From positions 3,339,585 through 3,403,584 of the forward strand of contig OZ036012.1 in NCBI GenBank assembly GCA_964035015.1: a stretch of DNA of 64,000 nt, written 5' to 3'. Source of the stretch: Corallium rubrum (Eukaryota; Cnidaria; Anthozoa; Scleralcyonacea; Coralliidae). Below are positions 25,001-32,300 of this stretch, in pieces. Both the position numbers and the translations under genes were made by a program. Position 1 is the first letter of the stretch. Each line of letters begins with the position of its first letter. The notes under the pieces were generated by a model. That model had not been told where the DNA came from and ran no database searches. It was given only the letters and a program-made list of their open reading frames with translations.

Positions 25001-25651
25001 CACTACCACCATCACCACTACCACTACCACCACCTCTCACCACTACACCACCACAGCACTACCACCACCATCAACCCCCATCACCACTATCTCCATCACC
25101 ACCACCATATCACCACTACCACCACTTATCACCATTTACCACCACCACAGCACTACCACCACCAGAACCAACCCCAATCAACACTATCTTCACCCCCATC
25201 ACCACTATCTCCACCACCACTTCTATCACCATTTACCACCGCCACAGCCCTTCCACCACCATCACCACCACCACTACCATATCACCACTTCTATCACCAT
25301 TTACTACCAACACATCACTACCACCACCAATCAACACTATCTTCACCACCACCACCACTTCTATCACCATTTACCACCACCACAGCACTACCACCACCAT
25401 CCATTCCACCACCTACTGTACCATCACCAGCTACTGTACCATCACCAGCTACTGTACCATCACCACCAAACCATTTATAATCACACCATCACCAACCACT
25501 GTCTTGTGAATCATCTTTTCAGAGCTGCCTTGTTACAACATTGTCTGACATTCCACTTATTTTTTTTCCTTCTTCAGGAAATGTGTACAATATTAAAAAT
25601 GTTGAAACCAACAAGGATGCTTGTTTGTTTTTTACTCAACTCAAAGGTTGA
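10670..25651 (+). CDS. CENPC: Centromere protein C homologue (N-terminus not in view)
   Basis: CENP-C is the inner-kinetochore protein that binds CENP-A nucleosomes through its CENP-C motif and dimerises through a C-terminal cupin. Exons join in phase: 10,670-12,681; 14,456-14,545; 16,497-16,652; 19,327-19,425; 20,290-20,313; 21,020-21,060; 23,148-23,238; 24,391-24,566; 24,744-24,834; 25,578-25,651 (TGA). The CENP-C motif is RRSQRNRVPPLQYW then KNERINY, followed across the next junction by RRKSGGWVV, matching the vertebrate motif and its SGG(F/W)V tail. The cupin shows EKGRQHVRRDT, SIHNHSF, FFVPEGNVYNIKN and a final FFTQLKG. The first exon is open at its 5' end with a CTAG acceptor, so upstream exons exist, presumably left of or within the repeats. 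About 950 residues are visible. The 20,290 and 21,020 exons are the least certain. Confidence 0.93.
12749..12891. mobile_element. 143-bp MITE, TA-flanked
   Basis: Terminal inverted repeats AAGGCGGTTTTCCACTAGG and its reverse complement, with TA on both sides (12,747-12,748 and 12,892-12,893), in the first visible CENPC intron. The TA duplication suggests a Tc1/mariner-type mobiliser. The ends and the internal GTGGAACTAATTAG segment are shared with the interrupted element at 28,035-28,605. Confidence 0.8.
12895..13069. mobile_element. 175-bp MITE with 50-bp inverted repeats
   Basis: Starts 3 bp after the previous element. The ends read GACCCCGTTTACACGATGCC and its near-perfect reverse complement, continuing inward through CAATTTGAAAA and GGAACAAAATCATGCCG. 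A related, more decayed copy interrupts the 30-bp satellite at about 46,773-47,024. Confidence 0.8.
13070..14455. other. CENPC intron sequence without recognised element
   Basis: AT-rich intron remainder between the MITE pair and the next exon. It includes a short run of ACGAAGACGAAGACG near 13,993. Small open frames around 13,796-14,069 overlap on both strands and have no exon signals that fit the gene. I see no transposon ends here. Confidence 0.4.
14456..14545 (+). CDS. CENPC: CENPC exon, possible degenerate copy of the motif exon
   Basis: A 90-nt exon with acceptor TTTTTAAAAG and donor GTAAAT, phase 1 at both ends. It encodes ARRAVLK, then QPTVNMED and VLKPPKNRG. The pattern A-x-R-x-VLK ... 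VN ... MED recurs at the start of the next exon, which continues into the CENP-C motif; here that part is missing. It looks like a shortened duplicate of that exon. Confidence 0.75.
14928..15013. repeat. G-run / C-run low-complexity segment
   Basis: A G-run of 11 followed by GTGTGTGCGGGGTGGGGGG, and a C-run of about 18 some 60 bp later. The G-rich strand could form a quadruplex and the two runs could pair as a hairpin. It lies in a CENPC intron. Confidence 0.7.
15091..15747. mobile_element. hAT-like non-autonomous element, 657 bp
   Basis: The ends are CAGGGGCGCCGG and CCGGCGCCCCTG, flanked by AACTCTCG on the left (15,083-15,090) and AACTCTCT on the right (15,748-15,755), a 7/8 match to an 8-bp duplication. 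CAG-type ends with an 8-bp duplication are typical of hAT transposons. The interior is G/C-rich at both ends and has no transposase frame. Confidence 0.75.
16150..16332. mobile_element. Inverted-repeat element rich in CCAACAT / ATGTTGG
   Basis: Repeated CCAACATG and ATGTTGGA motifs in opposing orientation form several overlapping hairpins ending in GTTTAAACAGGCCTTAAG. The composition resembles the MITE at 41,055-41,273 (CAACATTGTTGAA motifs), but the ends do not match well enough to call one family. Confidence 0.45.
16497..16652 (+). CDS. CENPC: CENPC exon carrying the CENP-C motif
   Basis: A 156-nt exon, phase 1 at both ends, acceptor TTCTTTAAAG and donor GTATGA. It encodes AGRLVLKK, then SAMEDEQGP, RRSQRNRVPPLQYW and KNERINYERRKS. 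The Arg-rich start and the YW pair are the nucleosome-binding signature of the family: arginine contacts the H2A/H2B acidic patch and the aromatic residues contact the hydrophobic tail of CENP-A. This exon is the firmest evidence for the gene's identity. Confidence 0.95.
17347..17487. repeat. Foldback repeat, 141 bp
   Basis: Arms AAACACTCGTTTATCGTG and its reverse complement, with CCAAACACGAGAAAACAA inside. The loop contains GAGGGCGTAGCCGCGAGG. A related hairpin with a similar loop and a following GCTTCTCAAAC tail lies at about 44,030-44,180. Located in the CENPC intron after the motif exon. Confidence 0.65.
18074..18251. repeat. (GACT)n microsatellite
   Basis: About 40 uninterrupted tandem copies of the tetranucleotide ACTG, with a few AACT units at both ends, in a CENPC intron. 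Confidence 0.98.
18563..19066. repeat. Two (TA)n tracts bracketing inverted repeats
   Basis: (TA)n at about 18,563-18,634 and 18,988-19,066. Between them are a hairpin (18,640-18,735) with arms TGTTTACAACAT...GTTGTATCGAATATA and the complementary arm, and near 18,841-18,905 repeated ACAACCACTAGTGGTTGT palindromes. Located in a CENPC intron. Confidence 0.85.
19327..19425 (+). CDS. CENPC: CENPC exon after the motif
   Basis: A 99-nt exon, phase 1 at both ends (acceptor TTGATAG, donor GTAAGC). Joined to the previous exon it reads SGGWVVKDIIVNPSP, equivalent to the SGGFV...LSP stretch that follows the motif in vertebrates, then a basic segment (TRKRKTTTK ... KAKKG) that resembles the Lys/Arg-rich linker before the cupin. 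Confidence 0.88.
19660..20220 (+). mobile_element. Dispersed repeat copy 1 (about 560 bp)
   Basis: Begins with an inverted repeat around GTGCTCCATCGAGTTATGGA and runs through ACCATGAGCCATTTC, ATTCGCCGG-type and ACCCAGACCCAGTT segments to a second GTGCTCCATCGAGTTATGGA near 20,151. The same order of segments recurs in reverse complement at about 29,873-30,352. I see no coding frame. Identity of the family is unknown to me. Confidence 0.8.
20290..20313 (+). CDS. CENPC: Candidate 24-nt CENPC microexon
   Basis: TTTCAG acceptor and GTAAGC donor bound 24 nt that keep phase 1 on both sides and encode GARVDVSA. Both splice sites are good, but the exon is so short and phase-neutral that the frame cannot prove it; it could be skipped without effect. 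Confidence 0.5.
20555..20705. repeat. Foldback repeat, about 150 bp
   Basis: Arms contain CATATGTACTCTTATAAAGG, then TTTGACGTCA and TTTGAACACGAAAGAAGT, and their reverse complement. The hairpin loop is about 30 bp. Located in a CENPC intron. Confidence 0.75.
20885..21005. repeat. Foldback repeat next to a candidate CENPC exon
   Basis: Arms AAACAATTATTG...GACTTGATATCAAGAATTATC and the reverse complement, ending about 15 bp before the acceptor at 21,019. It would place a stable hairpin beside the splice site. Confidence 0.7.
21020..21060 (+). CDS. CENPC: Candidate CENPC linker exon (phase 1 to phase 0)
   Basis: The acceptor is ACATTTCAG and the donor a weak GTCATT. It encodes VENVKKITPSEPKN. 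The exon upstream ends in phase 1 and the exon at 23,148 needs phase 0, so an exon with this phase change is required, and this is the only one I find. The donor is poor; a different boundary is possible. Confidence 0.5.
21161..21338. mobile_element. MULE-like MITE, 178 bp, 9-bp target duplication
   Basis: The ends CAATCTCGTTCCCAGAGC and GCTCTGGGAACGAGATTG extend as near-perfect inverted repeats of almost 60 bp through CCCACCCGGGAAACGAGAGA. The 9 bp TTTTTCCTA occur directly on both sides (21,152-21,160 and 21,339-21,347). Long terminal repeats with a 9-bp duplication are the hallmark of Mutator-like elements. Located in a CENPC intron. Confidence 0.85.
21975..22293 (+). mobile_element. 5S-rRNA-derived SINE
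   Basis: The head contains GGTTAGTACTTGGATGGGTG and ACCGTCTGGGAAT, nearly the internal promoter half of metazoan 5S rRNA (box A, intermediate element, box C), preceded by GCCTCTCACC. The body has GGGTTTTTCGCAGGGTTC and GGTTTTCCTCCCTCCG, and the tail GTTTACGACGTTAAATAAA with imperfect ATCATTACTCA repeats. The 5S-type head places it in the SINE3 group. Lies in the CENPC intron before 23,148; a second decayed copy is at 29,128-29,282. Confidence 0.8.
22394..22739. mobile_element. hAT-like non-autonomous element, 346 bp
   Basis: The ends CTGGGACGTAGCC and GGCTACGTCCCTG are inverted with one mismatch, flanked by the direct 8-bp repeat CGTGTGGC (22,386-22,393 and 22,740-22,747). It carries G-runs just inside both ends and an internal core containing GGGGGCATGCTCCC and GAAATGCCATTCCCTGGC shared with the elements at 28,106 and 38,791. 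The left flank ACGGGTGGCGTGTG equals the start of the 5S-derived SINE, so it probably landed in a SINE fragment. Confidence 0.85.
23148..23238 (+). CDS. CENPC: CENPC exon at the start of the cupin region
   Basis: An in-frame TAG is part of the acceptor (GTTCTAG), fixing the start at 23,148. It encodes SQSNVSEDLEEDIDP, then IVAVINPDTMKEVKM, comparable to the VKDPETREIIL stretch just before the vertebrate cupin. I chose the donor GTACGA because the alternative downstream GTAATA would create a stop at the next junction. The following intron is almost entirely (CCTT)n. Confidence 0.8.
23262..24338. repeat. Polypyrimidine tract, mostly (CCTT)n, about 1.08 kb
   Basis: Continuous C/T on the plus strand with only rare interruptions, dominated by CCTT with blocks of CCCT and TTTC. 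It fills the intron between two CENPC cupin-region exons (23,239-24,390). Long homopurine-homopyrimidine mirror repeats can form triplex DNA. Frames open through it on either strand (Pro/Leu/Ser or Arg/Lys/Glu/Gly repeats) are not genes. Confidence 0.97.
24391..24566 (+). CDS. CENPC: CENPC cupin exon 1
   Basis: Acceptor ATGTTTTAG, donor GTAGTC, leaving phase 0. It encodes LLHSKRMIDF, then FGVGQILLRPGAEKGRQ and HVRRDTM. The sequence I-L-x-P-x-x-E-K-G-(K/R)-Q-H-V is the conserved first strand pair of the CENP-C cupin dimer. Confidence 0.9.
24744..24834 (+). CDS. CENPC: CENPC cupin exon 2
   Basis: Acceptor TTTTGTTAG, donor GTGAGT, phase 0 in and phase 1 out. It encodes IFHVLSGRVQVSIHNHSF then VLARGSTFFVPE. 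The G-x-x-F-F-V-P turn is the cupin core. The intron that follows opens directly into a trinucleotide-rich tract. Confidence 0.92.
24843..25482. repeat. (ACC/ATC)n trinucleotide-rich tract
   Basis: About 640 bp built from ACC, ATC and ACT triplets with higher-order blocks such as CACTACCACCATCAC, ending in three copies of TACTGTACCATCACCAGC-like sequence. It fills most of the last CENPC intron (24,835-25,577). The 213-residue His/Pro/Ser/Thr frame over it is a by-product. Confidence 0.93.
25578..25651 (+). CDS. CENPC: CENPC terminal cupin exon with stop
   Basis: Acceptor TTCTTCAG. Completes GNVYNIKNVETNKDA and CLFFTQLKG before TGA at 25,649. GN-Y-NIKN and the final LFTQ(I/L)K are the closing strand of the CENP-C cupin and the usual C-terminus of the family. 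Confidence 0.93.
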
Positions 25652-25924
25652 TTGCTCATCGACATCTTCTTAACCAGATCAGCAGCCACTGACAGTTCAA
25701 GAAAATGTTTGTATGAACTTTAAGTTCAGTAATTTCATTGCACTGTAAACTTCCAACAATATCCCTCGTGGAAATAGGCCTTACAAAATACTTAATACTG
25801 CTACATGTACTTCAAAACATAGCTACCATGACTTTTGATGTATAGTTGAACAAAATTCTTAGTATCTTGCATGGATTTTTGTACGAGTTATAATCTGATT
25901 TTATATCATGTGAAGATTGAAAAA

Positions 25925-25930
25925 AATAAA
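25925..25930 (+). promoter_or_regulatory. Probable CENPC poly(A) signal
   Basis: AATAAA 274 bp after the CENPC stop codon, the first such hexamer downstream on this strand that I see. Confidence 0.55.
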
Positions 25931-26260
25931 TTATTAGAGTTGTGCCGTGATGCATCAATTAATCGATCATTTTCCTCCCAACCCCCTGTCTTGATCATCG
26001 CTAGTTTTCAGTTTAAATACTAAGACACTTGTCTTCTGTAAAAAATAACCTTAAAATTGGTAAGATAGTCTTATATTTTGATTTAATTGTGGTACATGAA
26101 ACATGACTAATACAATGTGATTAATACGATATTATGATTGACTGATTATTGATTGCAATTAATCAATGGTTTTATATCGATAACAAAGTCTTTACCAAAT
26201 CTTGTTTACTTCTGAAAGCAGTATATTGTTCTTAGCCACTGCCCAAACATTTGAAACCAG

Positions 26261-26266
26261 TTTATT
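26261..26266 (-). promoter_or_regulatory. Probable NDUFB8 poly(A) signal
   Basis: AATAAA on the minus strand about 105 bp after the NDUFB8 stop. With the CENPC signal at 25,925 it makes a tail-to-tail arrangement with about 330 bp between signals. Confidence 0.55.
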
Positions 26267-26371
26267 GTTAAATAATAGCTTTTACAAACCATGAAGCTAT
26301 TTAATAATGTAGGTAGTCAACAAGGCTATATTTACACTTCACAATTCAAAAAAATATATAAAAAACTTGGT

Positions 26372-29300
26372 TTATAATTTCAGTCTTTGTTTTGGATCAC
26401 CGTCCTTGTAAATAATATGGTTATCATTGTATGGAAATTCTTTAGGTGTCTAAAGAAAAAAAATTAGATGTTAGATTTACATGGCAAATAATGTACGCTA
26501 GGGAATGGTGATTATTTTATCAATTCTGAGACCAATCAATTTGGGTTATTCACAGCTGGTGATCGAATGAGAATCTGGGTTAAATTTATAAATAACCATC
26601 TAAGTAGGAATGTGTTTAAAGTGACTATAAACCCAACTAATATTGCTGATATGAATTCCATGTAATGTTCATGAATAGTTAAATGCCAAAATATTTTTTG
26701 ATTTGAACTTTTATTTAGTGGCATATTGAGGTTTGTATTTCCAAAATGGTAATGAGAATGATGTCAATGTAGGCATTTCTGCTTCTTTTTTTCCTTTTCA
26801 CATGATGATGATGAACTTTATTTAAACATGGGGTCTCATTCATTTGTACATAAATGCTCTTCCAGAGAGCTGTGCGTTAAAAAGTTTAGTTAAAAATATT
26901 TACAAAGTAATCACTTAAAAATAGCCATTAAACTAAGTATTGATAAAACTATTAAAAAGGAACTATCTTAAAGTAACTATTAAAACTATTAAAAAGGAGC
27001 TACATATATACTAATGTTAAGATTAAAAGAACACTGCATATGCAAATTATGCTTACATAGATGTCATTCTCATTACCAGTTTGGAGATACAATCCTCCAT
27101 ATAACAAATAAATGTTGAAATCCAAAAATATTTTGGCATTCAACTATACACATTAAATATAATCCATATGCAGTAATATCATATTTGGGTTGATAAACAC
27201 TTTTTAAAACTATTTCAAAAAGACACTAAGTTTTGTGGTTTTGAGTGCTAGAACAGTTCCAATCACTAGTACAGGTACTGTACTCACATAATCATTTCTG
27301 TTGCCTTGTTTTGTGTTGCCATAAAGGTAGCCAGCGTACATGAAACCACCAAGTAAGGCAAAGGCAGTCATCAGGTGTCGAAGGGCTTCATGCCTGAAAT
27401 GAGGTTAAAATAAAATGAGTAACTCCTGAGCCTGTTCTTATAATTTTTAGGAAAATACTTGGTTAAATTTCTCATTAATTCTTTGAACGTTTTCATGGCG
27501 ATAAAGTAATACAAATAAGTTTTGTGGAAACACCACGTAAAATATTTCTTTGCTAAGCTTTTGGTCTGTTGACTCAGGCCTTCATATTATTCAAGAATGT
27601 TCTCCGAATAGGGCACGCCACGTGCTATTTAATGGCTGTCCCTCCTGAAAAATAGTATGATGTTCTGCAATCTCAATGGATTCTCTTGTTCTTCGCGTGA
27701 AGTATTGGCAGCTTGTCGCTGGCTAAGAGTTGCTTAATTTATAAATGATGTGAGCCAACAGTTTGTTATCATTGCTCTGATGAAGGCCTGAGTCAACAGG
27801 CCGAAAGCTTAGCAAAGAAATATTTTACGTGGTGTTTCCACAAAACTTATTTATATAAATTTCTCATGTTGAGCGAATTCTCTATCGTGTTTGTGAAGCC
27901 AGGGAACTAGCGTAGAGTGCGTGCAATCCCATATACCCCCCCCCCCCCTTCCCCCTCAGCATGGGCCACACTGTTGTGCCCCCTCTCAAATTTAATTTCC
28001 TAAAGCGATAAAGCGACTGGGGATGAGGCAAGTAAAGCTGGTTTTCCACGAGGTGGAATTTTGCACACATAGTGGAAATTTTCTTTGTCTTGTGATTTCT
28101 CGGGTCATAGGTGTAGAGTTTTGTTTTCATCTAGGGGTGCTGAACAGGGCCTTTCTAAGAATTTTCTCGTGGGGGGTGTTTACAAAAAGGGACTCTTCTA
28201 GGGAGGGTCTGGGGGTATGTGCTCCCGGAAATTTTTGAAATTTAGAGTCTTGGAAATGCCATTTCCTGCATTCTGAGGGGTGATTTTTAAGAACACTGAA
28301 GGTCATGAAATGTCATAAAAACTAGTTAAAATACAACACATTCCAACAATTTTTCGATGTTGTGTTTACTGGGTTGACTTAACACTGTATATAGGTGCTT
28401 TTGGTTGACAGGAATGAGGCTGTAACAGTTACTTTAGCCTAACGAGTAACCTATAATTTGTGAATGGTGATTGATGAGTCAGTTGCTGCAAAACTTCAGG
28501 GGGGGGCTGACCCCCACTCTACACCTATGTCTCGGTGGAACTAATTAGAACAGACAGAAAAATTCCACTCCGCATGCAAAGTTCCCCCTGGTGGAAAACC
28601 AGCTTAAGTGTATTGAGCAGGACCCATACAGTCACCTATATATAACTGTGAATGTTTAAAACTGTTATGTGTAGGTTAGTAGTGCACACCCGTTACTTAG
28701 TATAACATAGTTAGTTATACTCAGTATAACTTAGTTATACTCAGTATAACATATAAATTATCTGTTCTTTACTTAGTGTGCATTCCGCTGATCTATATAT
28801 AACGGTGAATCGTCTGTTTGAAACTTTTATGTGTGGGTCATTGGAGCACACCCACTACTTACTTTGTACTATAGCTTATAAATTTGTTCTTTACTTAGTG
28901 TACACTCCACTGACCTATATATGACCGTTGTATAGCCGTTATATGTGAGTGGTTGGCTGTGTAGCTGTTATATGTGGGTCAGTGGTACACGCCCATCGTG
29001 GAAATCAGCTTTTGTTGACGTTGTAAGCGTGTTTAAATAAAGTTATCTATCTATCTACACAACTTTCTGAATGCTGAGCTAACATATCCATCTCTTCTCT
29101 TAACAACATGACTAACTACTGTACACTTAAAGTGTTGTTAGTGCACTGCCTCTCACTGCTGCATCCAAAGCTCAGTTGGATAGTTAGTACTTGGATGGGT
29201 GATGACCTGTGTTCAAATTTGAGACTCGTGTGTGTAGTTGTTGGTCTTGTGTGCATGTACCAGCTCAAGCTTTGAGCATTTTTTGGATCATAATTATTTA

Positions 29301-32300
29301 TTGTTCAGATTCATAAATGGAACAAATTAAAATTTTCTTACGGTGGGTATAAACTTTTCTCTGGTGCATCGTACATCCACACATTTAGTGCATCGTCCTC
29401 TTCATGTACCTTAGAGAAAAATAAAATGGTTATGAGTTCCTTTGGATACATTAAACAACACTCATTTTATGGCTGTATTCCCTGGCATTTATGCAGAGGT
29501 TATGTACATACATAAACTTTATTTAAACACGGTAGTTGCTTCATTATTTACAGAAATGCTCTTCCAGCAAGCCGTGGTTCACACTACATATAAATAATAA
29601 GTATTAAACTATTTAAACTATTACAAATATTAATTACTAAATTTACAAAGACTATAATAATTAGTTTATAATAATTAGTTTGGCTGGTGGCTCCCCAGTG
29701 CAGTGGTTTCCTCCATTTCTCTCTCCTGTTGAACCCTCTCTTTTCAAACAACACTCTCTCATGTCCCTCTTCACCACCTGACTCCATCTTCTCACACCTT
29801 CAAACTCACATGATCTGCTTTTCTTCAACCAGTCACCATAATCTTTCCAAAATACATTATACTATAGCTTTGATATAGCAATGTTTTTGATTGGCTGTCG
29901 TGTGTGCTCCATAACTTGATGGAGCACGGCAAAAATCACGGGAAAAAATTAATTATGGCCTTTTATATTATCAAAATACTGAGTCATTTAATTTTATTGA
30001 GTAATAAAAAACAATGACCCAGAAGACATGAACTGGGTCTGGGTAACCGAGTTTAAACTGTCCTTTTGGTTGGATTTTAGTGAACAAAAAAGACTTGGCT
30101 ACGGAAGTGGAAAAACACAACAACCAAAACGATTCGCCGGCTTGTGAAAGGATTTAATGCTATGTTATAAAAGAAATGGCTCATGGTTTAGTGTGCTCCA
30201 TCAAGTTATGGATGCACTTGGGAAATTTGGAGAGCACTCAAAAATCTAAAGTTGGTCTCGGCTACGCCTTGACCAATTTTTACGATTTTTTCATGCTCTC
30301 CCAATTGCATGCATCCATAACTTGATTGAGCACACTAAACCATGAGCCATTTCTTAATTTCCAAGCCATCTCAAGTCTGCTAGTTCCACCTCACAACATC
30401 AAATAATGAGCTGTCATCTCTTACTGTGTCACCGTAGTTTCTTCGTTCTTGTATATCCCACCAACCTAATGGTTCTTTTGTCTGGGCTGAGACGTGTGGT
30501 AAGTTAGGGTAACTACCAAGACCTAGACCATCATCTGGCCAATTATTTCTCTCTTCAACTGGCTTACCAGAAACTGCAGTAAAAAAAATGACTGAACATT
30601 AGAGGCATAGCAAATTACAACCAGGGCACTGATTCCTGACACAGATTTGTATCACAAATTTGTGTTGCAATGCCATTGCAAGGTGGGTTGTTGTTTTTTT
30701 GTCATCTTGTGGGTACCAGAGGTTCTTCCACACTCGTAGGTGTAGAGATAATGGGGATACATGAAGGATCAAAGGTGGGGCTCCTCAATCCTTCATACAC
30801 CCCTGTTATCCCTGAGTGTGGAAGTTAGTTTTTGATACAGAAATGACTTGTACATGGTCCTTGACCCGTGATTGCCCTTGTCACAGAACATAATGTTCGT
30901 TCATTCGTTGGAGCGCTCGCTTTCTCACTCATTAAATCACTCACCCTCATTAAATTACTCACTCACATTAAATCACTCACACTCACTCACATTCACTCAC
31001 TCTCACTATACTCACCCACCCACTCACTCGGTTGCTCACTCATTGATCACTCGTTGATTTACTTTGTCATTCACTGCTTCCTTCCATATCTAATTTTTTG
31101 TAGACTTTTTAAATTTATTTGGGTAGGTGCCTTGCATGGGCCTTAGAGTCCCGTTCAACACCCTTCCCCTTTTAGATCTTATTATTATATTTTTATACTG
31201 CCTGTCTTTCGTCATCTTGTTATGTAATACTATTAATGTTCTATTCTTGTTAAATATATATGATCCAAACAAATTTGTTAAAAAAAACCCCCAAAAAACC
31301 CTGTCCTAATGCTGGTAGAGGAAACTGGCATTTGGCTTTCAGGTATTTGTAGTCACCCAATATACGGTAATGCTTCAACCCATGGGATATTGGCTGATTG
31401 GCATATCCCGAGACAGGGAAATTTGACTTTCATGACAAGCTCAAGGGACGGGATTTTTGACACGTAAAATGATCTTAATATCATATTTTAGCACTTGATA
31501 TTTCCCAGGGAGGGGTATTTTGACCAGCAAGGCTATTCTACTGCAGGGGAATTTGATAGTTTTCCCCCTAAAAAGTCAATATCTTTGTGGGTTGCCACCC
31601 TGGTTTAACATTGATAGGTGTATAATTAAATGACTGTTGGTGTGTTACACAACAATTTATCTCAATACCATTGCAATACAAGTTAGTTTGTGTAACCATT
31701 GCTTACACAGTGTGCTTTGTAATAAAATGAAGTATTTTTAAAAAACTTCAATTTACTAGTTGTCAGTTGTTTGCTGTACAAGCTGTGTTAGTAGTAATAC
31801 TCAGAAAAACTCTGAGCTCTAAGTGGGACTCGAACCCACAACCTTCTGAATGCTAGCCAGATGTTCTAACCATTGAGCCACTAGAACTCAGATAGCGGAG
31901 CAAGGTTAATTAAGGTACTTATACCTTAGACTGTGCCCAGTCCTCCAGGAATGAGTCTTAACCGCTTGGTTACAAGTACTTGTTGGTCTACAAGTCGCAT
32001 TGTAACAGTAAGTTTCCAGTTACACACTGTTAGTTAGTTTCAGAAATTGCAGCTTGATGTTAGTAATAATTGTCAGTTGTTTGCTGTACAAGTTGTTGTA
32101 CAAGTTGTTTGCTGTATTATTACTAACATCAAGCTGAAACTAACTAACAGTGTTTAACTGGAAACTTACTGTTACAACGCGACTTGTAGACCAACAAGTA
32201 CTCGTAAACGAGTGGTCAAGACTCATTCCTAGAGGACTGGGCACAGTCTAAGGTATAAGTACCTTAATTAACCTTGCTCCGCTATCTGAGTTCTAGTGGC

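Noticed and set aside
24839..25480. 213-codon His/Pro/Thr-rich frame
   Set aside because: Triplet-repeat intron following a GTGAGT donor.
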